Positions 35,204 to 46,122 of a DNA stretch of 64,000 bases are shown piece by piece. Location of the stretch: assembly GCA_002914805.1 (NCBI GenBank), contig JXTB01000001.1, forward strand, positions 3,999,849 to 4,063,848, given 5' to 3'. Both the position numbers and the translations under genes were made by a program. Each line of letters opens with the position of its first letter. The stretch's first letter is position 1. The DNA comes from Parasponia andersonii. Its lineage: Eukaryota > Streptophyta > Magnoliopsida > Rosales > Cannabaceae. Under the pieces are notes generated by a model. That model had not been told where the DNA came from and did no database searches. It saw nothing but the letters and a program-made list of their open reading frames with translations.

Positions 35204-35991
35204 TGTTGGCGCGATTCTTACCAACTGTTCACGTGTCTCTGAACTGTTGATGTTGTATCTACCAATTATCTACGTATTCTTGCTATCCCAACGTGCTTTT
35301 TACTTCAAGTTGGGTCGGAGAGGTCGGGGTGGCCACCTGTAAAGACTCTCCGATACTTAAGTTAGTTGTTTATCTATGAGACTGAGAAGCAAAGATTTAG
35401 TTTTTCTTTTTATATGTCAATCTTCATCTCTTTTTTTCGATGGAGAAGCAAAGTTTATATATATAATCCTGGAATTTGGAGCTTTTTCCGTCTCTCAATC
35501 CCAGGATTGAGTACCTTTTCCCACTATGACTTACTCTAGAGAACACGGGACGTGATTACCATGATTTCTATTGCATTGTTGTGGCCTGCTTTTCGCCGTC
35601 CCCTACGACTCGAGCCTATCGGGGTCGAGACTTTGACAAACCACCGTTCTGTCAGGGCGGTTTGCCCAATGTGCGTACCTACCCAGGATCGCATTAAATG
35701 CCTTGTCTGGGTCTAGAATAGCGTGTTGCCTCCTATGGTCTTCTGGTAGAAGACTCTCGAAGTTTCTGACTCTCAGTTGTCGAGGCAAGAACTGGATTGG
35801 ACCGAACCATCCAGGATCTGGAATGGATTCGGCCCTGACCTCGGACAACCCATGAGCCCATGCGGTATCATGTATGACTCGCGTGGTTTTTAAATGGTTA
35901 TTCTAAACACGCGTCGGATGGCGTGCTCCTTTGTGACCTGCTCTGCCACTTAATCGACTACGTGGTACGTGATCTAGGAACGAGCTCTATA
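35204..35991 (-). repeat. Second solo LTR of the Tat-type gypsy family
   Basis: 788 bp, same family as 24027-24863 and the LTRs of the 12.7-kb element (CCAACTGTTCACGTGTCTCTGAACTG, GGGTCGGAGAGG, CAGGATCGCATTAAATGCC). It is flanked by the exact 5-bp duplication TAAAT (35199-35203 and 35992-35996). The terminal CA at the right has decayed to TA. Confidence 0.92.
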
Positions 35992-35996
35992 TAAAT

Positions 35997-38929
35997 TATT
36001 AAAGATTTCCTAATCAGAAAGAGTAGATAAAGAATTATTCCCTAATCGGAAAATTTTGTGCCTGGTAGACATGGATAGCTTTCTCTGGTTTCCAAGCTTC
36101 GCTCTTGTATATAATAAAGAGAGGTAGAGAACCATGAGAAATAATAGATAGTTCCATTATTAAAAAAACCCTCAATTTCAGGGAGGATAAGAAAGGGAGA
36201 GAGATACAAGAATCAGTTTATTCGTACGACTATTCAACACTAAAGTGAAGATATCAAAAAAAGCTAAGTAAAATCTAATTTTTATTCTTTGTGTTGCCAC
36301 ATCTAATTAAGTCCTCTAATATGTTTTTGATAAATGAATTGCAGCCATAATTTTGTAATTATGTTTTTACACATATATATATTTATATGCATAACTTATT
36401 AAGGATCCTCTTGTCTAGCAAATTTCGTTGTGCATGATTGTGGAAGTTGGAATATATGAGATTTTCTGTTAGACAGTCTTATAAAGTTTACAGATATAGA
36501 AACATCTTTGTACAACAAGGAATCTACAACTCTTTCTTAGAGAATGTGAATGTGCTCTTTGATAGATTGCTTCATGAGGTGGAGGCAAAATTATCATTGA
36601 ATTAGTAATTTTTTTTTACTAATCTTAACCCGAAAATAAATAAATAATAACAGTCAGTTAATTGAGAAGTTCTTGTCCCAGTGAAGAAGGAAAATACTAG
36701 AGGGCGAAAAGCAGTACTATATTCAACCTGTCCTAGCTATGTGAAGGATATTTTATTAGTTAACTGGAACAACTTAACTATATTATGATCAATTCCAAGC
36801 CAAAGAAAAAAACCAAACAAGAACTTAAATAGATTAAAGCGTGCAATTGTAGAGGTTCAATAAGTTACTCAACTATTTCTTACAGAGACCCAACAACCGA
36901 GCCTTGCGGTTACGTTGTATAGTTTGTCGAAACTTTGTCTATCGACTAAGTGACTTAACACTACATGCATAGTAGAGGTCGCACGAATTCCTCTACTAGT
37001 GCATAGATTTCAGGAAAATGGAAGAGAAAACAAGAGTTGTACCCGATGGTATATCGACGGAAATGGACATGTAAATAAAGTAAAATTTTAATATTTAGCT
37101 GGCCATAAGCCATAAATTTCTATTGTTTTTATTAAAATGGACTAGGATCAAGAATATAAATTGACCCAACACAAATCAAAATTGAGCAGACCTTTAAATA
37201 TGATTTTAAGTCACATTAATGCAAATTTAATTGTATATAAATATATATATGGGCACCAGTAGGTATTTTTTTTTTTTTACCTATACATAGGTATCAATTT
37301 GGCCAATGAAAATTTAGCATACATATTTTTTTATTGTAAAAATAAGAAAGAGAAAGAACATTAATGATGCACGTCTTTTTATGCACTTCATTATAACTAT
37401 TAATGGTGATCCAAAGGCTAAAAAAGAAAATACCTACCCATAGATAAAAAAAAANAAAAGAAATCTGAACTATCTTCGTTAAGGAGAGAAAAAAAGTTAG
37501 AATACAATAACACCCCGTGAAAACCGTTAAATTTTTTTCTTTGTAGAGAACTCCTCTCCATCTTTTTTCAAACCTTAGCCTCCATAAATTGAAAATCCAA
37601 TTTCAGATCTCTCTGTGTTAATTTTATTTATATTTTTGTTTTGATAATCCTTCTATATATGTGAAGGCAGTTATAATATAGATATAGATTTATGGATATT
37701 TTATCTTATCTAATTCTAAATTTGTGTGAATTTTGTTATTTTTTTTTACTCATTTTTGTGTGAATTTTGGTAGTATTCTTCTGTATTTGAAACTTTTGAT
37801 CAAAATTGAAATATTTGGTATTATCAAAGATTATTTTTTGCTAAAGATTCATTCTTATATCAGTAAAAAAAATCAATTTTATTTTTGTGATGGAGGATGA
37901 TTTGGATGAGCTGAAGAGATACCTCTTATGAGCTCTAATGTCTTTTTGTGGATTTATGTGCAAATCATCTTTATATAATTTGTGCATAATTTGTTCCTTC
38001 CTTATCATAGGTAGGAATTTAGTTTAGTTAATTGTTTAATGGTATGAATTATTTGTAATGTGATCTTTTATTAGATTTATGATTGTGTTGCTCTTATTAA
38101 AGAAATGAAATTCATATTTTGATCAAAGACCCCGTTGTCATTCAGGTTTCTATTTTTAGTTTTTTTTTTCTTACACTTTTTCATGTTTCTTGCTATTTTT
38201 TTTCTCTTTCGCGTCTGCTTCACAACTTTGGCTACAACTTCATCTCTCCGTTTTATTTTATAATGCAAGTCGTCTATTCTATGGAAGTGGTTTAGGTAAT
38301 TTTTTTGATTTTTTTTTTTTTTAGAAAAAAAACCTATTATCTACTTTTCTAGAACATGTTTTGTATAGTTTTAGAGAGATTGCATTCTTTTTTTTTTTTT
38401 TTTTCCCTTTGGGTGAATTAGGATCGTATCCCATTACTCATGAGACTCTGAAAGTGAAAGATGTATGGATTGATTGTGATAATAGGCCATAAGTACATTT
38501 ATATCTTTTTTCCATTCTATCTCATTGATTTTTTTTTTTTTTTTTTTGCGTTGTCCATTGGTTGATTCTGTTAAAATATTTCAAATTTATATTTGCTAAA
38601 TAATGTAGATCATAGTTGTTGTTACCCATTACCCCACTCCACCCCACCAACCTTTTTTTTAAAAAAAAAAAAAGAAAAGAAAAAGAAAAATCCATTGTCA
38701 TATTTACGTGGATTCTCTGATATATTATTTTGTTTGGTACGGTTTTATAACTAAAACTCAGTCATTTCTGAAAGTCCCTGTAGTAGAATAGGGTCTACTT
38801 TTGACTATGGCAGAGGATCATTTATTATCCGAACATGTTTCCTTTCACACCATGGTATAAATTTTACCAAAATGATACCATCCCTAGAGAAATGTTAAAA
38901 TAAACTCTCTATTTCACTCTTCGCTTCCG
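35997..38929. other. Intergenic; possible old LTR-like piece
   Basis: 36000-36300 contains a promoter-like TGTATATAATAAAGAGAGG and a leader-like segment ending ATTCAACAC, reminiscent of a Copia LTR but without definable ends. The rest is AT-rich with poly-T runs (about 38310-38325, 38388-38404 and 38528-38547). One ambiguous base lies at 37455. No gene is recognised. Confidence 0.45.
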
Positions 38930-39812
38930 TTCCTTGAGATGTAAATTCCACCATTACCATAATATATGTCAAATAGTGAAAAAAAAGAGCACATTTATCA
39001 CTCTTTTTGGCACCATCTACTCTGGTGCGGAAACTCGTATATCTGTAGAACTCTCACAACTGAAATTACCAACCGCACGTAAAAATGTAGAGTACCACAA
39101 TCACAAAAGCAGACCTCTTTAAAGGAGAGACAAGAAAACACTCTCTCGAAGGAAGCCTTTGCAAATTGACACCAGAATGGGACTGAAGTTGTAATTGTAA
39201 ACCTACTAGTGAGGGTGTCTCACGGCAAGTTACATCAATTATACCCAGCAAAAAATGTTTCATCGGTAATAGTTCACTCATTAATAAAAAAATGTTGACT
39301 AGAAACGACTACGCAGAATCATAAGATTAGCAAACCATGCGAACGTTCGCATACACCAATCTCAATTCTCTATTTTCATCAAAAAAACAAATGTTGAAAA
39401 CAAACAAGGGGAAAGAGACTCCGAGTTTAAAAATGTTAGAAGAGATTACAATTATGGATGCGGAAAAGGATGAAACAACAATGCAAGTGCTGCTACAACT
39501 TTTATGTGGCATCTAAGAAATACTCCAAAAGTTTGGTACATCAATAACAAAAATCTCAAAAACACGTTCTACTGGTATCTAACATTCGAAAAAGTATTCC
39601 ATATAGACGAAGAACAGATGAACAAATTCTACATATCTCATTGCCCCGAAAAAATTTTGGTACTAAACGAGGCGCTTCCCGAACAAAGATTTAAAGGATA
39701 ATGTAAAGATGGGAATAAGATGAAGATCTATAGACTCATTCTTCCATTGGCTGAGCCTCGGCTTGTTTTCGGTTGACCTTATCCTTGGTAGGAAGAGTGA
39801 GAGATTGGTCTT
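38930..39812. other. Unrecognised region with unusually open frames
   Basis: Short open frames lie on both strands (38934-39122 plus, 39066-39281 minus, 39504-39701 plus). The last has protein-like composition (WYINNKNLKNTFYWYLTFEK). A 16-bp perfect palindrome ATGCGAACGTTCGCAT sits at 39337-39352. The less AT-rich composition suggests a decayed coding element, but no family was recognised and no function is proposed. Confidence 0.3.
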
Positions 39813-39824
39813 CTTTGAGCACAG

Positions 39825-40615
39825 TGTTAGAACGGTTTTCACCAGCTGTCCACATATCCTTGCTATCCCAAAGAGCTTTTGACTTCAGGCAGGGTCGGAG
39901 AGACGGGAGAGACCACCTGCAAAGGCTCTCCGATACTTAAGTCAGTTGTTTATCTTTAATTCAAGGCAGCAAAGATTTAGTTTTTCTCTGTATGAGTATA
40001 TCTTTGTCTCTTGCTCATAAACTTTTAAATATTTCTTTTTGTATGCGTATATGCCTCTCCTTTTCGGGGACGCATGGCTCATATATATAGTCCTGGAACT
40101 GTGAACCGCATGGTTCTCAATCCTAGAATTGAGTACCTTTTCTCATCAAGACTTACTCCAGAGATCACGGGCCGTGATTACCGTGACTCTCCTTGCATCG
40201 TCGTGGCCTAGTTTCTGCCATCTCCTATGGCTCGAGCCTGTCAGGGGCGAGACTTTGACAAACCATCGTTCTGTCAGGACGGTTTGCTTAATGCGCGCAC
40301 CTACTCAGGATCGCATTAAATATCTTGTCTGGGTCTGGAATAGCGGGCTACCATTCCGGGGGATTCTGGTGGAAGATTCTCGAGCCTCCTGACCCCCAAC
40401 CATCAAGGTAGGAAATGAGCTGGGCCGAACCAGTCTAGGGTCTGGAATGGACTTGGTCCTGGCCCCTGACACCCCACAGGCCCATACGGTATCACGCACA
40501 ACTGCGTGGCTTTTAAATGGTCACTCTGGACACGTGATGGATGACGTGCACCCCTCGTGACCTGTTCTGCCTCATAATCATTCACGTGGTATGTGATCTA
40601 GGAACGGACCCCATA
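39825..40615 (-). repeat. 3' LTR of Tat element
   Basis: 791 bp. It aligns with 51714-52544 over its length, with roughly one difference in ten by eye, mostly transitions. Near its plus-strand start it lacks about 42 bp that lie between two copies of CTGTCCACGTATC in the partner, leaving a single copy. The plus-strand last bases are TA where CA is canonical. Confidence 0.92.
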
Positions 40616-40634
40616 ACTTCCCCCATTTCCCTAG
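40616..40634 (-). other. Polypurine tract of Tat element
   Basis: On the minus strand CTAGGGAAATGGGGGAAGT directly precedes the 3' LTR, the expected position and composition for the plus-strand primer. Confidence 0.8.
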
Positions 40635-40842
40635 TTGATGGATTCGCATCCATCAAGTGGGGAAATCGTGTCTCCAGTCCTCCATCTGAGGGTTACACTT
40701 GGCCCCTTACCATTATTTCTCCCCAGTTACTGAAGCTGATGAACGTTATCCCGTGTTGTGACTTTTCAGATTTTTGAAATTCCTGTGCTTTAGCCTTCCT
40801 CACACTGCTTCTCTTCAAGGGGGGACTTTTCGGCTCCCCTTC

Positions 40843-40850
40843 TATAAAAA
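40843..40850 (+). promoter_or_regulatory. TATA box of antisense unit
   Basis: TATAAAAA on the plus strand, followed after about 30 bp by a plausible start region and, 121 bp on, by the ATG at 40971. It points into the antisense unit, away from the 3' LTR, so the unit probably has its own promoter. Inferred from motif and spacing. Confidence 0.55.
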
Positions 40851-40970
40851 CTGCATTTACGCTCGTTTGTTACTTTACCAAAATCTCCAATCATTCTAGT
40901 TTTCTAAAGTCTTAGGGTTTCCGACTTCTTTCTTTACTAGAAACTTTTGCTCTTTTTGATCGTATCCAGA

Positions 40971-43900
40971 ATGATGGCCTCGAACCAAACCAAAAGCTCT
41001 ACCCTGTCGTGGATTCGGAGTTAGATTCGTTGAGGAGACAGTTCTGCTTCCCTGGCGGAGTTACATTGCAAAGGGTTGAGGGCCCCGCGGATTCGTACCT
41101 TCGGCCCTCTGCTCCTGAAGTCTCTATCATCTTGGGGAGGAGGCATCTGGAATGGCTGTGCTTTCCCCTTCCTCCCCTGATCCATTAGTTCTTTGCTCTG
41201 ACGGGGATCTATCCGATGCAGCTGAATGCTAACGGGGTCATGATCTTGATGGGGCTTTCCACCCTGTCAGTTCTCTATAACATACATATCGACCTGGAGG
41301 TGGTCTTTTATGCCTACAAGCTTACCCTCATCACCAAAAAGAGCTCTTACCCCACTTTCTACCTCCAACTGCTCCCTGGGATGCCATATTTTCTAGGGCT
41401 TGCTGAGGTCGGACAAGCAATGAGACTCTCACTCTAGGCTGTATGCCGTCGGAGGGGCGTGGTGCTCTCCTTGGGTGAATGGGGAGCACTTCCAAGTTCC
41501 TTCGTTTTTTCTGCAGGGTAAGTACTAGGTCGTGATTTTTGGGTCTGCATTCACCTCATCCGTTATTGCTCATGACATTTTTCCTTGTGCAACCTCTGCG
41601 GAAGAAAACAAGTTTGAGCCGCAATTGTCGGCAGGGCGGCTCAAGGAGCTGGAGGGGATCATCATCTTTGGGTCCTCTGGGGATTGCTGATACATCCAAG
41701 CAATCCTGAACCCCCAAGTGATGAATATGATGCCTAGGATGATCTCATACCTTCTCTTCCCACTAGATACCTAGGTCATCACAAAGCACCTGCGGAGTCA
41801 GCTTGACGCCCCAGCTCTGAACCGGTTCTGCCGGGATAAGCAGAGCCGCATCGCTATGGTGGGTCATCAGGTTACGGCTTCGAGCTAGCTGGCGGGTCCC
41901 TACGACCTGGTGGTGCCGACTAGCCACGAACTCGAAGAGGCCGTGAGGCTCGTAGCCGAGGAGTGCGTCAAGCTATGTAGAGAGGAAGTCGCTGCCCCCA
42001 AGAGAGTTAAGGGTGAGTTCATTTTTGCATCCTAGAGCTCCGTCGATCGGGTTATAGTTGCATTCTAACTACGTTACTTGCTTTTTATAGGTTCTGATGC
42101 AGGCCCTTCGGCAGACCCTTTCCTAATTAAGGGGAGCACCGCTGTGTACAAGGCTCACTCCAAGGTATCCGCTGGTCAGAATCTTGTGGTGTTCTCAGAG
42201 AACGAAGCACCTGCGGTCCCCTCTCCCGACGCAAGCGGCCCTCCGACTCGAGAGAAGACGGCCATAAAAGTCGTATACGGCAAGGGGGCGCCTTCGAGCC
42301 TGTCTGGGGAATCCGCTGCTCCGAACTCTTCCACCCCCAACTCCAGTTCGAAGATGAGCGCGGGGTCCAGCACTGCTTGCCCCCGTGGGGAGATTGCTGA
42401 GCTCAGCCGAGGAGGGGGGCTCTGAGGTTGAAATCTCGGCTGTCTTCCCCTCCCCCGGTCCCAATAAAGCGGCATCACGAGGCCGACTCATCCAAAGTGA
42501 AGGAAGGCCCGACAGGGAAGAGGGGCAGGGTTGCCCCTTCTTCCGACAGCGATGACGACGGGGCCACACTGACCCTCATGAGGAGGAGAAAGTCTGCGCG
42601 CGGTGGCCCGTCAGGGGGGATTGGTCAAGACAAGACCGAAAAATCACATTCAGGCGGGGCTCTAAGGGGGGTGGCAACTGAAACTGCCGATGCAGCAGCA
42701 GTCGCCGTGGCATTTTCTGCTGAGGATGCATTGCCCCCAGCTGTCAACGAAGGCACGCTTGGCGACGCCCAGCTTTCTACCATCCCCACTACCGCTGCTT
42801 CAGGAGCGTCGAAAAGAGCTACTGGAGCATATCCGGTGGGGGGAAAGTGTGTCCTCGCGGTTGGCGGGGTGGAATCGCATTCCTCAGACGCGGACAACAC
42901 CCAAGGAGAGGGTCCAGCTACGGAGCCCGAGCTGGAGGCGCTCTCCTTGGAGAACGTTGAGCTCGTCGCTGGTTGCAACATTGCGCAGGTTTGGCTCGTC
43001 TGGCTGCCACCTTCGTGTTTTTCGACATCCTTGCTGAACACTGACCTCCCTTTCTTATATCTTGCAACTAGTCGTTGTCCAGTCCTTCTATTTGTCTCGT
43101 GTCAGGGAACTGACCAGGGAGTTGAACTCCCGTTCTGCGCTGGCCGAGCGGAGTGAGGCCGCCCTTGCAGAGTTGAGGGTTGTCTTCGACTTGTATCAGA
43201 GCCTAGAAGAGGCTAGGATCGGCAGCGCGGTGGCTCATGCTTTGAGTGTTGAGAGGGTTAGGCATGAGGAGCTGGTTGCAAAGCTGGCCGAGGCGGAGGC
43301 CTACAGGCTCGCTCAATCCGAGGCTGCCAGACTGGCCCAAAATGAGCTCAGGGTCAAGGAGCAGGAGCTACAGAACGCAGGGGCAGAGATGGGGCTGGCT
43401 TTCATCGCTCGCGATAGGGCCATCGATGATGCCAAAGAGGCGAAGAAAGCCGAGGTGAAAGCCAAACTGGAGGCTCATTCCCTGCAGTGCAGACTCGACG
43501 GTCCAATGAGGTAAACCGACATCTTTAATTGGATCACAAAAAATTGATGGGGGCTCATGCAGAGTTGTCTCGTAGGCACAGTAAAGATCTCATTGACATT
43601 AACACTCTTTTGGTCGACTTGTCGCAGCGACAAGTAGAGCTGAGGCTGGCAGTGCTGAAAGATAGACTGGCAGATACGGAGAAACTGAAGATGAGGTACC
43701 AGAGGCAGGTGGATATCCTTTTTGCAGAGAGCTACAGGTCTGGCTGGGAGAACAGGGAATTCGAAGGCCACGCAGAGGTGATAACGCCAGACTAGTTTGA
43801 TGAGCAGAAAGGCATTGAGAGGGACCATTATTCTGTCAAGCACTACATGCAGCTGCTAGGGGATGAGATCAACATCGTGTACCCTATTGATATGCTCAAG

Positions 43901-44149
43901 ATGCTTGATGAAGAAAAAGACGGGCCCTCTACATCCGCCTCTGTTGCCAAGGAGATTGTCCTCACTTCTGGTCTGCTAAAGTGAACCTTGGAGGTTCCTG
44001 GCGGTCAGCCTGATCTTGGGGCCTTAACTGGCGATGGGTCTAGTGCGGTCGTTTTGTCCAGTGATGATTCCGACCCTGGTATGCCACCCTCTGCCAGAGC
44101 TGGTCTAAGTGCCGAAACTGGCTGCGCTCCCCTGGTTGGAGGTAATTAG
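40971..44149 (+). pseudogene. Antisense gene of Tat element, Transposase_28-like, with introns
   Basis: A coding region on the strand opposite to gag-pol. The N-terminal part (about 41020-41510) resembles the domain named 'putative gypsy type transposon' (Transposase_28): GVTLQRVEG, FALTGIYPMQLNANGVMILMG, and VVFYAYKLT. A Ser/Pro-rich, charged middle follows (42091-42988, RGRVAPSSDSDDD). The C-terminus is Ala/Glu/Arg-rich coiled coil (43083-43514 and 43529-43795). Two introns fit: 42013-42090 (GTGAGT...TTTATAG, phase 1, joining to K-G-S-D) and 42989-43082 (GTTTGG...GTCCAG, phase 0, joining Q to S). A third donor, GG|GTAAGT at 41518, has no clear acceptor. Stops at about 41022, 41189, 41435, 41688 and 41773, plus a shift in the G-run near 42412, disable it. 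The end is TAG at 44147-44149. Antisense frames are known in Tat elements such as Grande and Retand; their role is unsettled. Confidence 0.75.
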
Positions 44150-44782
44150 GGCCTCTTGCTCTGTGCATTTGTAAAGTCGACCCTTGTTGTAACCATCTGT
44201 TTAAATAATAGAAACCGTGTTGTTTTCCCAAGTTTATTCCATTCTCTCACTCTTTTTGTTGACCGCGTTTAGGGTTAGGGTCAGATATCATATATGACGC
44301 CATTCCCTTATCGGCAGCGCGGCCGGCGTTTGGGTTTGACTCGGTCGTATATGATTTCGAGTTCTTAGTGAATTCTCCTCGTACTATGATCGACAAGATT
44401 AGCTCTGGAGATCGAGATGTGAGTTTCAGCTCATCCGGTTTTGAGGATGTATAACCTCTGTTATGACTTGTCTTGGCAGAATTTGACCCACGCGTGTGGC
44501 TGGACTTCTCTGACCCCAAATGGGAACGCACTAGGAACCAGCTCCAGGAGTTGGTTAACCACTGTTTGGACCCATCACTGCAGAGGAAAGGCCTGAGCTT
44601 GGCTCTCATCGGGAGCAAACAGGGCGCTACCACTCTGATGTATCCCTGCGAGTCCATCCAAGGCCTACTTCTTATAAGTAGAGCTTCCGGGTGCGCGTCC
44701 CTGTCGACCATGAATTTTGTATTTTAGGAAATAATAAATAGAGTTTGGTTTTAACTTCTGTCTTTATGCCTGGTCTTGTGCT
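44150..44782. other. Between antisense unit and repeat arrays
   Basis: This probably begins with the 3' UTR of the antisense unit (TAAATAATAGAAACC near 44203 could serve its poly(A) signal). A plus-strand open frame at 44473-44727 (EFDPRVWLDFSDPKWERTRN) follows an acceptor-like TGTCTTGGCAG at 44470-44480 and could be one more exon. It is not recognised. Confidence 0.4.
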
Positions 44783-45120
44783 GGACTACTTCCAACGGGT
44801 AGGCTCTAACTCTATTCATTCCCAGTCCACACGTAATTAAACCGCTCTCTGGATAGGGTCTACTTCCAACGAGTAGACCTTGATCCCTCTTACCTTTGTC
44901 TCGCACGCGGCTAAAGCACTTTCTGGGGAGGTCTGCTCAAATGGGTGGACCCTGACCCTGCTTTCTTTTAGCTTTTTGTATAGCTAAAATGCTCCTTAGG
45001 AAGGGTCTACTTCCAACAGGTGGACCCTGACCCTGCTTTCCTTTAGCTTTTCGTATAGCTAAGATGCTCCTTAAAGAGGGTCTACTTCCAACGGGTGGAC
45101 CCTGACCCTGCTTTCCTTTG
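44783..45120. repeat. Tandem array A, 73-75 bp x about 5
   Basis: The phrase GGTCTACTTCCAACGGGTGGACCCTGACC recurs at about 44783, 44857, 44930, 45004 and 45079. The last three units are the most alike, with AGCTTTTCGTATAGCTAA. It lies in the untranslated region between integrase and the antisense unit. Confidence 0.9.
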
Positions 45121-45124
45121 AGGG

Positions 45125-45985
45125 CAGGCCGTAAGTTTTCGCCACGCGGCCTATTGCCTTTCGCATGTCCTTATGGGTCGTGGGCGAGCGACGTGATCCC
45201 TGTAGTATGCTTCTTGATGGGGCCGGCTGGCAAGTTTTTTGGTTGCACAGCTCTTTCCTTTTCGTACGTTTTCTCGAGCCATCGGCAAGCCTTTTATTGC
45301 ACGATGTGATTCCCATAGTACGATTGCTTTCGAGGTCTGCTGGCAAGTTTTTGGTTGCACAGCTCTTTCCTCTTCGTACGTTTTCTCAAGCCATCGGCAA
45401 GCATTTTATTGCATGATGTGATTCCCATAGTACGATCATTTTCAAGGTCTGCTGGCAAGTTTTTGGTTGCGCAGCTCTTTCCTCTTCGTACGTTTTCTCG
45501 GGCCATCGGCAAGCATTTTATTGCACGATGTGATTCCCATAGTATGATCGTTTTCGAGGTTTGCTGGCAAGTTTTTGGTTGCGTAGCTCTTTCCTCTTCG
45601 TACATTTTCTCGGGCCATCGGTAAGCATTTTATTGCATGATGTGATTCCCATAGTACGATCGCTTTCGAGGTCTGCTGGCAAGTTTTTAGTCACACAGCT
45701 CTTTCCTCCTCGTACGTTTTCTCAGGTCGTCGTCAAGCGACGTGATCCTCGTAGTACGATCTTTATGAGGTCTTCTGGCAAGTTTTTGATTGCGTAGCTT
45801 TTTCCTCCTCGTACGTTTTCTCGGGTCATCGGCAAGCGACGTGATCCCTGCAGAACGATCTTTATGAGGTTTGCTGGCAAGTTTTTGGTTGTGCAGCTCT
45901 TTCTTCTTCGTACTTTTCCTCGGGTCGTCAGAAAGTGAAGTGATCCCCGCATTACGGTTCTTGATTGCGCGAATAGTGCGTGGGG
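45125..45985. repeat. Tandem array B, 112-bp then 99-bp units
   Basis: GCTGGCAAGTTTTTGGTTGC recurs with anchors at 45226, 45339, 45451, 45563, 45675, 45774 and 45873. Spacings are 113, 112, 112, 112, 99 and 99. Each unit also carries AGCTCTTTCCTCTTCGTACGTTTTCTCG and CATCGGCAAGC. The 99-bp units carry CTTTATGAGG and GCGACGTGATCC in place of the longer TTTTATTGCACGATGTGATTCC segment. Open frames across this array on both strands are by-products of the repetition. Such arrays are known in the 3' untranslated region of Tat elements and can seed satellite DNA. Confidence 0.93.
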
Positions 45986-46122
45986 TCTGCCACTGTGGGC
46001 AGACCCCTTTTTCATAGCAATCCAAAGGATAAATCTGTGTGGCAGAAAAATTGACCTATTTTGGAATTAAGCTTTTTAATAATATAAGCATTTACATGGG
46101 TCTTACAACATTTACATGTGTC

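Noticed and set aside
42176..43041. Minus-strand open frames opposite the antisense unit
   Set aside because: The plus-strand frame has the family resemblance, coiled-coil composition and fitting splice sites; the minus frames are shadows of GC-rich sequence.
45125..45985. Regularly spaced repeats that could suggest a CRISPR array
   Set aside because: Units are contiguous and wholly homologous with no unique spacers, and the setting is a plant retrotransposon.
45071..46025. Many overlapping open frames on both strands
   Set aside because: They follow the 112/99-bp tandem unit and simply repeat the same translated phrase; they are products of the array.
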